Part shown: positions 27,260-36,869 of the stretch, in pieces
How the letters are laid out: every line of letters begins with the position of its first letter
Position numbering within the stretch: position 1 is the first letter of the stretch
NCBI RefSeq assembly: GCF_900233005.1
Contig: NZ_LT960611.1
Span: forward strand, 2,046,001-2,110,000
DNA length: 64,000 nucleotides
Direction of reading: 5' to 3'
From: Vibrio tapetis subsp. tapetis
GTDB lineage: Bacteria; Pseudomonadota; Gammaproteobacteria; Enterobacterales; Vibrionaceae
The notes under the pieces: generated by a model
The model's database searches: none
Told to the model about the DNA's origin: nothing
Seen by the model: the letters and a program-made list of their open reading frames with translations, nothing else
Translations under genes and position numbers: made by a program

Positions 27260-28246
27260 TTACGCGTAATAGACAAGCTCTTGGCTATCTAAAGTCAATA
27301 ATGGTAGTTGGCTTTTAGGCCATGCCACATCCAATTGCACTTGGAACATATTTAACGTATCCAAGCCTGGTAATTGATCAGGAGTGAGCCATTTTGCCAT
27401 TCTCGCTAACTGACAAAGCCCAAGGCTAGATTCAATGCTAGAGCTGATCACCGCTTTCATACCAAGCTTTTTGGCCTGAGTAACAAGATCTACACAACGA
27501 TCAATTGAACCGATTAGAGTTGGCTTAATCACGATGGTTTTTGCACCCGTCAAATCCGCTAGTTTAAAGTCCGGACGGCGGACGGCTTCTTGAAGTGTTT
27601 CATCCCAAGCAATCGCAATACCGGTATCAATGGCAAGAGAAAAGCTGTCTCCTGGCTGCTGGCATGGCTCTTCCAAATATACGATTCTCTGGCGGTATGA
27701 AGGATTAATGTACTGAGCAAACTTGTGGGCTTTTTCAGGTGTCCAAGCTCGGTTAGCATCCAGACGAAGTGTGAGTTCTGGAATTGACTCTAGAAACAAG
27801 TTCACTAACATTCCGTCTCGAATCGGCTCATATAAGCCCACTTTAATTTTTGCCACCTTCTCGCCCGGCATATCATTTAATACCGGGATCAGCTCATCAG
27901 GGTCACCGACACACAGCGGAGCAACCTGGTAAGCACCGTCAATAGGCAGCCCATCACTGAGCTCCATTATCGCGGCAGATAGACCAAATGCGACGGAAGG
28001 ATGTAAACCAGCATAATCAAATTCTTGACCCGTTTGCCACAATTCTAACTGCGACTGAGCTTGTTGCCCTGCTTCTGATAAACTTTCAACACTGAATCCA
28101 GCGAGTGGTGCAATTTCACCGCGGCCAATTTTTCCGTCTTGGCATAACTCCACGATGTAACCTTCTCGCTCTGAAAGACGTTGATCTCGTAAGACAACAC
28201 CACTGTCCATGGGCAATTTGTATCGATACAACTTAACTTGGCGCAT
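27260..28246 (-). CDS. menC: o-Succinylbenzoate synthase
   Basis: A 328-aa enolase-superfamily enzyme that dehydrates SHCHC to o-succinylbenzoate. Visible are the catalytic lysine region AKIKVG, the metal ligands in LRLDANRAW and VYLEEPCQ, a further acidic ligand in IAWDET, and the second lysine in IVIKPTLIGS. An AGGA ribosome site precedes the ATG. It lies 86 bp downstream of menB within the men operon. Confidence 0.94.
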   Translation of the reverse strand: MRQVKLYRYKLPMDSGVVLRDQRLSEREGYIVELCQDGKIGRGEIAPLAGFSVESLSEAGQQAQSQLELWQTGQEFDYAGLHPSVAFGLSAAIMELSDGLPIDGAYQVAPLCVGDPDELIPVLNDMPGEKVAKIKVGLYEPIRDGMLVNLFLESIPELTLRLDANRAWTPEKAHKFAQYINPSYRQRIVYLEEPCQQPGDSFSLAIDTGIAIAWDETLQEAVRRPDFKLADLTGAKTIVIKPTLIGSIDRCVDLVTQAKKLGMKAVISSSIESSLGLCQLARMAKWLTPDQLPGLDTLNMFQVQLDVAWPKSQLPLLTLDSQELVYYA

Positions 28247-28332
28247 AGGGGGTTCCTAAGTGTGAAATCAAAAAGGCTTAATGTGTGGTAGACGCTTAAT
28301 GCCCGACCAACAAACTAAGCCAAAACTGGGCG

Positions 28333-29199
28333 TTACGGGTTACGCGGGTACTTATCAAAATCAGGACGACGCTTTTCATTAAATGCGTTACGACCTTCTT
28401 GACCTTCCTCTGTCATGTAGAACATCATCGTCGCGTTGCCTGCTAGCTCTTGTAAGCCCGCTTGACCATCACAGTCTGCGTTTAAGGCCGCCTTCAAACA
28501 ACGTAGTGCCATTGGGCTATGTTGCAACGCTTCACGACACCAACGTACACTTTCTCGCTCGAGTTCATTAACCGGTACAACGGTATTAACCAAGCCCATA
28601 TCCAAGGCTTCTTGCGCATCATAGAAACGACATAAGAACCAGATTTCACGCGCTTTCTTCTGACCAACAATACGAGCCATGTAAGATGCGCCCCAGCCAC
28701 CGTCGAATGAGCCCACTTTTGGACCAGTCTGACCAAATTGAGCATTTTCCGCGGCGATGGTTAAATCACACATCATGTGAAGTACATGACCACCACCCAC
28801 AGCGTAACCCGCTACTGCTGCAATAACAGGTTTAGGGCAAGTTCGGATTTGGCGTTGGAAATCAAGTACGTTCAGGTGATGCGTACCTTCTTCGTCACGG
28901 TAGCCACCGTAATCACCACGAATTTTCTGGTCGCCACCACTGCAGAACGCATCTTCACCTAAACCCGTAAGAATAATCGCGCCGACTTTACTGTCATAAC
29001 GGGCGTCTGCTAGAGCCTTCATCATTTCGTTTACGGTTTGAGGACGAAATGCGTTACGTACTTGTGGACGTGCAATGGTGATTTTTGCGATGCCATCGTT
29101 TGATTTGTGGTAATAAATGTCTTCGTAATCAGCACCACAATCTAGCCATTCAACTGGTGCATACAACTCTTCTTCCGTAATGCCAACTGTTCTTGCCAT
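28333..29199 (-). CDS. menB: 1,4-Dihydroxy-2-naphthoyl-CoA synthase
   Basis: A 288-aa crotonase-fold enzyme that cyclises o-succinylbenzoyl-CoA. Highly conserved blocks include [34 protein letters not shown] and [21 protein letters not shown]. The start at 29199 ([12 protein letters not shown]) matches Vibrio relatives as I recall them; a frame four codons longer begins at 29211. Both have purine-rich leaders. It is the fourth gene of the men operon. Confidence 0.95.
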   Translation of the reverse strand: MARTVGITEEELYAPVEWLDCGADYEDIYYHKSNDGIAKITIARPQVRNAFRPQTVNEMMKALADARYDSKVGAIILTGLGEDAFCSGGDQKIRGDYGGYRDEEGTHHLNVLDFQRQIRTCPKPVIAAVAGYAVGGGHVLHMMCDLTIAAENAQFGQTGPKVGSFDGGWGASYMARIVGQKKAREIWFLCRFYDAQEALDMGLVNTVVPVNELERESVRWCREALQHSPMALRCLKAALNADCDGQAGLQELAGNATMMFYMTEEGQEGRNAFNEKRRPDFDKYPRNP

Positions 29200-29231
29200 T
29201 TCTTTTCCCATCCTATGATGTGATATCAGCG

Positions 29232-30020
29232 CTAGGCTGTTACTTTTCTAATGATTTGAGCAAACGCTTCGGGTTGCTCTTGATGTACGTTATGCCCGGC
29301 TTGCTCTACCAGGCTGAATATTAATTCGCTAGAACGTGCCAAGTGTGTAAATTTAGCGTCTCTTTCGCCACAGATATAATGCAACCTAGGCGACGTTAGC
29401 TCTTGCAAGCGATTCAATAAATAGGGTTGTTTAGCCAATGACGTTGCCATCAACATACTTGCAATCGCGAGACCTTTATTATGCTTGCGCTTAGCAAGCA
29501 AAGTTTGTCTTTGCTCATCATTTAGTGAACTAAACACGGCTTGCTGGTACCAAGCGTCCAATACTTGTTCGATCGGTTCGGAACTAAAGCGTTCCGCCCA
29601 TCGTTCATCGCTTATCCATCGCTGCCGTTTTTCAGCCACTTCACGCAACCCAAAGTTGCCGCCTTCCAGTACAACATTCGAAATATTCAATGATGCAAAG
29701 CCGCCATAGGCTAAGCCGTACATGGTAATTCGAGCCCCTAAAGAGTAGCCAACAATAGTCACTTTTCTACCTTTTGAGATCACGTTTTGAGCCGCTTTGA
29801 CAACAAGCTCACAAACATAGTCGAAATCTGAACATGAGATGCTTTGCGACTGCCCATGAAAAGGCAAATCAATGGCAAGGCATGAATAGTCTTGTAGATA
29901 AGGAGTAATAGAGAGCCAATCATCAGAAGCCCCCAGCAGCCCATGTAAAAAAATAATCACAGGCTTACTGGAGTCTAGATCAGCGGTTAACCAATGAGTG
30001 TTTAGCTTTTGGCTTAACAT
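29232..30020 (-). CDS. menH: SHCHC synthase (alpha/beta hydrolase)
   Basis: A 262-aa alpha/beta hydrolase. The oxyanion segment [12 protein letters not shown], nucleophile elbow GYSLGAR and C-terminal catalytic His in [11 protein letters not shown] are visible. It removes pyruvate from SEPHCHC to give SHCHC. Its ATG overlaps the menD stop by one base (TAATG), the tightest coupling in the operon. Confidence 0.93.
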   Translation of the reverse strand: MLSQKLNTHWLTADLDSSKPVIIFLHGLLGASDDWLSITPYLQDYSCLAIDLPFHGQSQSISCSDFDYVCELVVKAAQNVISKGRKVTIVGYSLGARITMYGLAYGGFASLNISNVVLEGGNFGLREVAEKRQRWISDERWAERFSSEPIEQVLDAWYQQAVFSSLNDEQRQTLLAKRKHNKGLAIASMLMATSLAKQPYLLNRLQELTSPRLHYICGERDAKFTHLARSSELIFSLVEQAGHNVHQEQPEAFAQIIRKVTA

Positions 30021-31816
30021 TATTGATGACTGTCACGTAGATGGCTTGCCGTGCAGAGGCTTTGCTGTAGCGCAGAAATTCGTTTAAGTTCGTTTGATGC
30101 CTGCCCAGCAGGAGTAATGATTTCAACGACCAACGCCCCTTTACCGTAGGCAAAGTGTTGCTCGACGACATTCTGACACTCAGTTAGACTTTGTGGGGCG
30201 TGGTAAGCCAAACCAAATTGTTTCGCTGCAAATTCGAATTGATAGCCGTGAGGCATCTGGTACAGTGCGGTTTTCTTGTCATCCTCGACGGGCAGTAAAT
30301 CGAAAATTGCCCCACCATCATTATTCGTAACGATCAAAACCACTGGAAAATCATTCGTTGCGAACTCATCAGTATGCGATTGATGTGAAGTCAGCAAAGC
30401 CAGAGAGTTTAAGTCATGCAGTAAGGACGTATCTCCTAGCATCACCAGCATCGGACGCTGACGATAACGTTGCACACCAGCCGCAGTCGCGACCAACCCA
30501 TCGATACCAGAAGCACCACGATTACTGTAGGTTTCTCGCGGCAGCCAAACCCCTAACATATCTATCAAGCGAACAATCAAACTGTTACCGATAAATACAT
30601 CGCTCTCTTGTAAAGACCAAGTGAGCACCTCTTGTGCAAATGAGGTTTCACTAAACGAAGTCGGAGTCTTGATACCGTCGACATCACGTTTAACTGACAA
30701 ACTATAATCCGCTAACTGCTTCGACCAACGTTTAACGTCGCGATCAACATCCAGCGGTGTCGCACAAGCTTCTAATTCATTCAGTTGGGCATTAACCCAA
30801 GCTACCGGGTCGCAAACCACAGTCTGCATACGTATATGGCTTGGATTTAAGCGCTGGGTGTTATCTTGCACCAGCCGGTACTCACAATCAGGATTCAAGT
30901 TAGTAAGTACCTGATTAAGACGTTTTGAAACCAGACGAGCACCAAATTGAATGACCACGTCACATTGGCTTAATACAACATTGGCTTCTGGATTTTGTAG
31001 CCAGAAATCGAAATGAGCCCATTCACTGGTTACGCCTGATTGGGGGTCACACAATACGGGCCAGCCAAGATGCTGAGCCAGCTTCAAACCGGACTGAGCC
31101 TGCTCCAAAGAAATAGAACCGAGAATAACCACACCTTTACGCTGCGGCTGCCATAAAGGCAATGGAGGGTTAGCTTGCTCACAGGCAGTAGCCGTTTGCA
31201 CATAAGTCTGTTTCGCTTGGTCCTGATACCATGACGACAGTGGCAACAAATAATCATGCTGCCAAGGCAATGCACCTTCGCCATAAAGTGGCTCAGGATA
31301 AGCGCAGTTAATATGAATCGGGCCACCAAGACGTGCTTGAACCTCAAGACCTCGGTCAAGCGAAGTTAATAACCAACACGGAGAAATTCGTTCGCTAGGG
31401 CTTGGCAAGTCAAGAGCCCAACCAACATGAGAAGAAAAAATCCCACTTTGAACAATCGCTTGATTTGCCCCACAGCCTACCAATTCAGGCGGCCTATCCG
31501 CCGTTAGCAAAATTAGCTTCTCACCAGTAAGGCAAGCTTCTGCAACCGCCGGTAACAAATTGGCAACCGCTGTACCGGATGTCACCACAATCGCCACCGG
31601 GGTTTTGCTTGCTTTGGCAAGCCCTAGTGCCATAAAACCAAGCCCGCGCTCATCAAAATGCCGATGGAGTCTTAAACGAGGATGAGCATCCGCTTGCAAA
31701 ATAAGTGGGGTAGAACGAGAGCCGGGAGCAACACAAACATCAGTCACTCCATGGCGAGATAATTCTTCGAAAATGATCGTAGACCAAGTGCTGTTTAAGC
31801 TAGCTTGCCCTATCAC
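30020..31816 (-). CDS. menD: SEPHCHC synthase
   Basis: A 598-aa thiamine-diphosphate enzyme that joins isochorismate and 2-oxoglutarate, the first committed step to menaquinone. N-terminal VCVAPGSRSTPL, VVTSGTAVANLLPAV and the cofactor motif GDTSLLHDLNSL...VTNNDGG are evident. It starts at a GTG that overlaps the menF stop (GTGA). The protein is somewhat longer than E. coli MenD (556 aa), with the extra length mainly in the middle. Confidence 0.94.
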   Translation of the reverse strand: MIGQASLNSTWSTIIFEELSRHGVTDVCVAPGSRSTPLILQADAHPRLRLHRHFDERGLGFMALGLAKASKTPVAIVVTSGTAVANLLPAVAEACLTGEKLILLTADRPPELVGCGANQAIVQSGIFSSHVGWALDLPSPSERISPCWLLTSLDRGLEVQARLGGPIHINCAYPEPLYGEGALPWQHDYLLPLSSWYQDQAKQTYVQTATACEQANPPLPLWQPQRKGVVILGSISLEQAQSGLKLAQHLGWPVLCDPQSGVTSEWAHFDFWLQNPEANVVLSQCDVVIQFGARLVSKRLNQVLTNLNPDCEYRLVQDNTQRLNPSHIRMQTVVCDPVAWVNAQLNELEACATPLDVDRDVKRWSKQLADYSLSVKRDVDGIKTPTSFSETSFAQEVLTWSLQESDVFIGNSLIVRLIDMLGVWLPRETYSNRGASGIDGLVATAAGVQRYRQRPMLVMLGDTSLLHDLNSLALLTSHQSHTDEFATNDFPVVLIVTNNDGGAIFDLLPVEDDKKTALYQMPHGYQFEFAAKQFGLAYHAPQSLTECQNVVEQHFAYGKGALVVEIITPAGQASNELKRISALQQSLCTASHLRDSHQ

Positions 31817-33135
31817 GAAGCCACTCCTAATGGAGATTGTTCAGTGATTAATGTAAGAAGCGTCGACATTTTTCTATCTAACTCCTGCCATTCAAATTCA
31901 CTGTCTGAACCAGGAACAATTCCCGCTCCTGCAAATAACTTGACGCATTTATCTAATACCAACGCACTGCGAATCGCGACACAAAACTCAGCTCGGTCAT
32001 GGCTAATGAATCCAACTGAACCGCTATACCAACCACGAGCAAATGGTTCATGCTCGGCAATAAAGCTTAGTGCTTCATCACGAGGCAGACCTGCCACCGC
32101 AGCCGTCGGCTGTAATGCAGCCAGTAACTGTACGCCATTAACACCAATTTTGAGTTGAGCGCTGATCTCTCGTTTTAAATGCTGAACTTTACGTAAGCGA
32201 ATTAAACGAGTTTCATCTTGTACGTCAATTTCATGGGCATGCTCCGCCAGGCTACCGACAATATCATCCACGACATATTGATTTTCTTGCAAATTCTTCG
32301 CATCGTTGCTTAACCAATTTGCCAGCGCTAGATCTTCTTGGGCATCACAACCACGGCCGATAGTTCCCGCGAGAGCTTCGGTAAACAACTCGGTTCCATA
32401 GCGACAATATAGGCGCTCAGGAGTAGAACCCATAAAAGCATGGGACTTATCTAAGGCAAAAAGAAAGTGAAAACTGTGGTGATTGCTCAAGGTGCTCGCT
32501 TTCAAAAATTGAGCCGCGTTAATAGAATGGTGCAAAGCCAATTCAGTTTTACGAGCCAAAACGACTTTCTTGAACTGGCCTTGTTCAATATGTTCGAGCG
32601 CTTTGTCTACTAACGCCGACCAATGTGGAAACTCAGGGGTATGTTGGATAGATTCAATATGAGTTGGCTCATCTTGCAATGTCACCACATCACAACACAA
32701 ACGCGTCAGTGCTTGAATTGCCTTCGCTTTTCCACCATTCAAATTCACATTTAACGACCAATGCTGGTCAAAGCGGATTAATTCAATTTGAGGTAAGAAG
32801 AAAAAAGACGACATACAGCGTCGGTTTTTCTCCGTGCTGCCATCAAAGGATCGACCGCCCCATACTCGTTGACCTTCGCTCAAAACAGCATAAGCCGGAG
32901 CAGGTTCAGAAAAGATATGTTCTTTACCAAGCGCGACGACCTCTTCACGAGTGTCACGAGACTGCCAATAAAACTTTGGAAATAAAGGTTGCGCGTCTAG
33001 CCAATCAATAAACGAAAAACCAGCGTCTAGCTCAATGCTATGACTGATTCTACTGTCGTTTTCTGATGCCTGCTCTATTTGCTGAATTAGCGCATTTATT
33101 GTCTGCTGAAAGTGCGACAAAGTCACCTCGCTCAC
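31813..33135 (-). CDS. menF: Isochorismate synthase, menaquinone-specific
   Basis: A 440-aa chorismate-binding enzyme. The C-terminal half has the family blocks KVVLARKTEL, FLFALDKSHAFMGSTPERL, TEALAGTIGRG and LAALQPTAAVAGLPRDEA with FIAEHEPFARGWYSG. It opens the men operon (menF-D-H-B-C-E) and is divergent from alaA across about 230 bp. That gap must contain the operon promoter, but I did not find a recognisable operator there. Confidence 0.94.
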   Translation of the reverse strand: MSEVTLSHFQQTINALIQQIEQASENDSRISHSIELDAGFSFIDWLDAQPLFPKFYWQSRDTREEVVALGKEHIFSEPAPAYAVLSEGQRVWGGRSFDGSTEKNRRCMSSFFFLPQIELIRFDQHWSLNVNLNGGKAKAIQALTRLCCDVVTLQDEPTHIESIQHTPEFPHWSALVDKALEHIEQGQFKKVVLARKTELALHHSINAAQFLKASTLSNHHSFHFLFALDKSHAFMGSTPERLYCRYGTELFTEALAGTIGRGCDAQEDLALANWLSNDAKNLQENQYVVDDIVGSLAEHAHEIDVQDETRLIRLRKVQHLKREISAQLKIGVNGVQLLAALQPTAAVAGLPRDEALSFIAEHEPFARGWYSGSVGFISHDRAEFCVAIRSALVLDKCVKLFAGAGIVPGSDSEFEWQELDRKMSTLLTLITEQSPLGVAS

Positions 33136-33368
33136 TTATGATTCTTATTAATATGCCACTTGCGGGTGATACTTTATTTGTTGAACTCTATTAGATCAAG
33201 AAGTAGCAAGGTAATTTGCGGGCTACTGACTATCTTGATGATTAAAATTCAAACAATTCTGATATTTATCTTTGGCTAGTGAAGTAAGATTTGTCAGATA
33301 TTTATTCTATACAAATGTAAAATAGTGTAATTTGGTAACGTAAAATAATTATTATCGGGATGCAAGTA

Positions 33369-34583
33369 ATGAAAAATATCGGGATGTCATCAAAACTCAA
33401 CAATGTCTGCTACGACATTAGGGGTCCTGTACTCAAACATGCTAAGCGCATGGAGGAAGAGGGGCATAAAATATTGAAGTTAAATATTGGCAACCCCGCC
33501 CCATTTGGTTTTGACGCCCCAGACGAAATACTTGTAGATGTGATTAGAAACCTACCAACATCACAGGGTTACTGTGATTCAAAAGGAATTTACTCAGCCC
33601 GAAAAGCCGTTGTCCAGCATTATCAGAAAAAAGGCCTGCTCAATTTAGACGTTGAAGATGTCTACATCGGTAACGGCGTTTCAGAATTGATCGTAATGGC
33701 GATGCAAGCTTTGCTAAACAATGGCGATGAAATGTTAGTACCAGCGCCAGACTACCCTTTGTGGACCGCTGGTGTGTCTCTCTCAGGTGGTACGGCCGTG
33801 CACTACCTTTGTGATGAAGAATCGGATTGGTACCCTGACCTTGATGACATTAAAGCCAAGATCACACCAAAAACACGTGGCATTGTACTAATCAACCCTA
33901 ACAACCCGACGGGTGCCGTTTATAGCCGGGATTTCTTACTCCAAGTGGTCGAGATTGCACGTCAGCATAATCTGATCATTTTTGCAGACGAGATCTACGA
34001 CAAAGTGCTTTACGATGGCGCCACCCACACTTCCATTGCCACACTTGCAGATGACGTGTTAATGGTGACGTTCAATGGTATATCCAAAGCCTATCGAGTA
34101 TGTGGTTTCCGTGGTGGCTGGATGTTCCTAACCGGCCCTAAACACATGGCGAAAGGCTACATCGACGGCTTAGACATGCTTTCCTCGATGCGTCTATGCG
34201 CTAACGTGCCAATGCAGCATGCTATCCAAACGGCGTTAGGTGGCTACCAAAGTATTAATGAACTCATTCTTCCTGGCGGCCGCCTGCTAGAGCAACGAGA
34301 TAAGGCCTACGAACTGATCACCCAAATTCCGGGCATCACTTGTGTTAAACCAAAGGGAGCCATGTACCTATTCCCTAAACTGGATGTTAAAAAGTTCAAC
34401 ATCACCAATGACCAACAGTTTGTGCAAGATTTCTTAGTTCAAGAAAAAGTACTACTGGTGCAAGGTACTGGTTTTAATTGGCCAAAACCGGATCACTTCC
34501 GAATTGTCACCTTGCCACATATTGAAGACTTAGAAACAGCGATTGGCCGACTGGATCGATTCTTGTCGACTTATAGACAATAA
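33369..34583 (+). CDS. alaA: Glutamate-pyruvate aminotransferase AlaA
   Basis: A 404-aa class I PLP aminotransferase (AlaA/YfbQ) that makes alanine from pyruvate and glutamate. The sequence is highly conserved: KNIGMSSKL start, NIGNPAPFGFDAPDEIL, NPNNPTGAVYS and the PLP-lysine segment FNGISKAYRVCGFRGGW. An alternative ATG lies three codons upstream at 33360, but the KNIGMSSKL start agrees with relatives. It is followed by a long palindromic repeat. Confidence 0.95.
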   Translation: MKNIGMSSKLNNVCYDIRGPVLKHAKRMEEEGHKILKLNIGNPAPFGFDAPDEILVDVIRNLPTSQGYCDSKGIYSARKAVVQHYQKKGLLNLDVEDVYIGNGVSELIVMAMQALLNNGDEMLVPAPDYPLWTAGVSLSGGTAVHYLCDEESDWYPDLDDIKAKITPKTRGIVLINPNNPTGAVYSRDFLLQVVEIARQHNLIIFADEIYDKVLYDGATHTSIATLADDVLMVTFNGISKAYRVCGFRGGWMFLTGPKHMAKGYIDGLDMLSSMRLCANVPMQHAIQTALGGYQSINELILPGGRLLEQRDKAYELITQIPGITCVKPKGAMYLFPKLDVKKFNITNDQQFVQDFLVQEKVLLVQGTGFNWPKPDHFRIVTLPHIEDLETAIGRLDRFLSTYRQ

Positions 34584-34732
34584 GAACTAAGTACTAAAAA
34601 CGAAGTGCTAAAAGCGAAGTGCTAAAAGCGAAGTAAGAGCAAAAATTCAGAGCTCTAGACTTAGCACTTCGTATCTATCGCTTAGTACTTCCTGTCTCTC
34701 ACTTCGCATTTAGCTTTTCGTACTTAGCACTT
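34582..34732. repeat. Dispersed palindromic repeat, copy 1
   Basis: The left arm has head-to-tail copies of CGAAGTGCTAAAAG (from about 34600). The right arm (34660-34732) has inverted versions (TTAGCACTTCG, TAGCTTTTCG, GTACTTAGCACTT), separated by a spacer around AGAGCTCT. Two other copies occur at 35395-35461 and 57776-57876. It begins at the alaA stop and ends just before the exonuclease gene, so it could act as an RNA hairpin or terminator. Confidence 0.8.
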
Positions 34733-34779
34733 GAAATAATGCTACTATCCCACCAACTTTCTTCACTCAGATCTTCGCT

Positions 34780-35412
34780 ATGCTTTTAACTCAACAACCC
34801 GCAGACACGCTTATCGTTCTCGATTTTGAAACCACTGGTCTTTCTCCTAATCAAGGGGACAGAGCAATAGAGATTGGTGCAGTAAAACTAGAAAATGGTC
34901 AAGTAACCGATCGTTTTCAACAGCTCATGAATCCAGGGTTTCGAGTTAGTGGTTTTATTGAAAACTATACGGGGATTAATAACAACATGCTGCGTAATGC
35001 ACCGAGTTGTGAAGAAGTCATGGCTGATTTTGGTGAGTTTATTCAAGGATATAACCTTGTGGCGCATAATGCGTCTTTTGACCAACGTTTTTTGGATGCA
35101 GAACTCGATACAATTGGCTGTCAGTATCAAGGGGAATTTGTTTGCTCGATGCTGTTAGCACGGCGTTTATATCAGAATGCACCAAACCACAAACTGGGTG
35201 GTTTAGTGGAATACAAGAATATCCAACACGATGGTGTGTTTCACCGAGCATTAGCCGATTCCGAGATGACCGCTAAACTATGGTTGCAGATGCTGGAAGA
35301 TCTAAAAACGCAGCATCAGGTCAATCAGCCAGATTTCAAGTTAGTGAAAAAAATCACTAAAACCAGTAAATCAGCGCTTCCCCAAATGCTGCGTCGAAGT
35401 GCTAAAGGCTAA
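34780..35412 (+). CDS. DEDDh-family 3'-5' exonuclease (DnaQ-like)
   Basis: A 210-aa exonuclease domain protein. Exo I is LIVLDFETTGLSP (Asp and Glu ligands), Exo II is NLVAHNASFDQRFLD, and Exo III is HRALADSEMTAKL, giving the DEDDh set. It resembles the DNA polymerase III epsilon proofreading domain, but the gene stands alone and the exact substrate is unknown. The last codons (CGAAGTGCTAAAGGC then TAA, encoding RSAKG) are supplied by the palindromic repeat, so the natural C-terminus may have been altered by repeat insertion. Confidence 0.88.
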   Translation: MLLTQQPADTLIVLDFETTGLSPNQGDRAIEIGAVKLENGQVTDRFQQLMNPGFRVSGFIENYTGINNNMLRNAPSCEEVMADFGEFIQGYNLVAHNASFDQRFLDAELDTIGCQYQGEFVCSMLLARRLYQNAPNHKLGGLVEYKNIQHDGVFHRALADSEMTAKLWLQMLEDLKTQHQVNQPDFKLVKKITKTSKSALPQMLRRSAKG

Positions 35413-35461
35413 GTTAAAAGTAGTCGCTCTACTTAGCTTTTAGAACCTCGCTTTTAGTACT
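35395..35461. repeat. Dispersed palindromic repeat, copy 2, overlapping two gene ends
   Basis: The left arm CGAAGTGCTAAAGGCTAAG forms the end and stop of the exonuclease gene. The right arm, CTTAGCTTTTAG...CTCGCTTTTAGTACTTCC, contains the stop of the convergent methyltransferase gene (TACTAA on the minus strand). It has the same 14-nt theme as copies at 34582-34732 and 57776-57876. Confidence 0.78.
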
Positions 35462-36011
35462 TCCCTTTCACCACCAAATTGTTTCGGTTATCTCGGCTAC
35501 TGCGAATCAACTCGTCACCTTGAATACGTTGAGTTGACTTCGCAAGGCGATCGTAGAGCAGTACATTAACCGTTGCAGCTAAGTTCATGCAGCCTACGGT
35601 TGGTACATAAACCACGCTGTCTGCGCGATCGACAACATCCTGTGTAATGGTGCCATCTTCAGGACCAAAAACGTATAACGCTTGTTCAGGATGTTCAAAC
35701 TCTGGCAACGAGATCGCCCCCTCGGCCAACTCCACACACACAACTTTCGTTTCTGGATGTAAATCATCTAGCAGAGAAGACATGCTTTTAAGCGGGATTT
35801 TGTTTGCCACATTTTTAGTGTCGGTTTGAAATTTAGCAGCCTTCCCGTAGCGTTCACCGGTATAAAGTACTTGGTCTACCTGATAGCATCCAGCGGCGCG
35901 CATGACAGCACCTACGTTGGTTGGGCTTTTCGGGTTACTCAGTCCAACGGTAACTTTGACGATGTTTACGACTTCTGCAGGTTCGGCCTGTTGCGAATTT
36001 TCACTACTCAC
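35454..36011 (-). CDS. SPOUT-class RNA methyltransferase
   Basis: A 185-aa TrmH/SpoU-type protein. Motif 1 is LSNPKSPTNVGAVMRAAGCY, motif 2 is LYVFGPEDGTI and motif 3 is VPTVGCMNLAATVNVLLYDR, forming the knotted AdoMet site. These enzymes 2'-O-methylate tRNA or rRNA; the target of this one cannot be read from sequence. Convergent with the exonuclease, and the last residues (KGKY) lie in the palindromic repeat. Confidence 0.88.
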   Translation of the reverse strand: MSSENSQQAEPAEVVNIVKVTVGLSNPKSPTNVGAVMRAAGCYQVDQVLYTGERYGKAAKFQTDTKNVANKIPLKSMSSLLDDLHPETKVVCVELAEGAISLPEFEHPEQALYVFGPEDGTITQDVVDRADSVVYVPTVGCMNLAATVNVLLYDRLAKSTQRIQGDELIRSSRDNRNNLVVKGKY

Positions 36012-36207
36012 GATTCATCTTCCACTAAATGAGCACAACCACACTCTCTTTGAGTCGTGGCGACAATTAAGCGCGGCATTTTAACAAACACCGCAAAAAA
36101 AGACAGCATCATCACCATTCCAGCCTTTTACAATAATTCTGCGCATAAGTTGTTATCGATGAAACAATCACTTAACCTTATGGTTACGAGTTATACAAGG
36201 AGGTCGT

Positions 36208-36792
36208 ATGGCACACAGTCATTTTTTCGCTCATCTCGCCCGCATGAAACTCATCCAACGCTGGCCATTGATGCGTTCAATTTCTAAAGAAAACATTTCC
36301 GAGCATAGCCTGCAAGTGGCTTTTGTTGCTCATGCACTTGCCATCATCAAAAATAAGAAATTTGGCGGTAATGCCAACCCAGAACGTATTGCCATTCTTG
36401 GCATGTATCACGACACCAGTGAAGTGCTCACAGGCGATCTACCCACACCGGTCAAATACTACAACCCAGCCATCGCAAAAGAATACAAAATCATCGAAGC
36501 CGCGGCTGAACAAAAGCTTCTCTCTATGCTGCCTGAAGAGTTTCAAGAAGACTTTGCTCCTTTTTTAGTGTCTTCTAAAGCCAATGAAGAGGACGCGCGT
36601 ATTGTCAAACAAGCCGATAGCCTGTGCGCATACCTGAAGTGTTTAGAAGAGCTTTCAGCAGGTAATCACGAATACGAAAAGGCAAAAAAACGCTTAGAAG
36701 CCACGCTAAAAGAAAGAGAAACACCGGAAATGCGCTACTTTCTAGAAACATTCTCTGAAAGCTTTAAGTTATCCCTAGACGAGATCAGCTAA
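36208..36792 (+). CDS. yfbR: 5'-Deoxynucleotidase YfbR
   Basis: A 194-aa HD-domain phosphohydrolase that dephosphorylates deoxynucleoside monophosphates. Metal-site elements are [14 protein letters not shown] and [19 protein letters not shown], with the later [13 protein letters not shown] strong AAGGAGG ribosome site lies 6 nt before the ATG. Linkage to alaA matches E. coli. Confidence 0.94.
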   Translation: MAHSHFFAHLARMKLIQRWPLMRSISKENISEHSLQVAFVAHALAIIKNKKFGGNANPERIAILGMYHDTSEVLTGDLPTPVKYYNPAIAKEYKIIEAAAEQKLLSMLPEEFQEDFAPFLVSSKANEEDARIVKQADSLCAYLKCLEELSAGNHEYEKAKKRLEATLKERETPEMRYFLETFSESFKLSLDEIS

Positions 36793-36869
36793 CTAATTGT
36801 AAAGTCGGGATTATAGCGGTAGATAGCGTCACTACAGGTCTACACAATAATCGCGTAAAAGGGGTTCCG

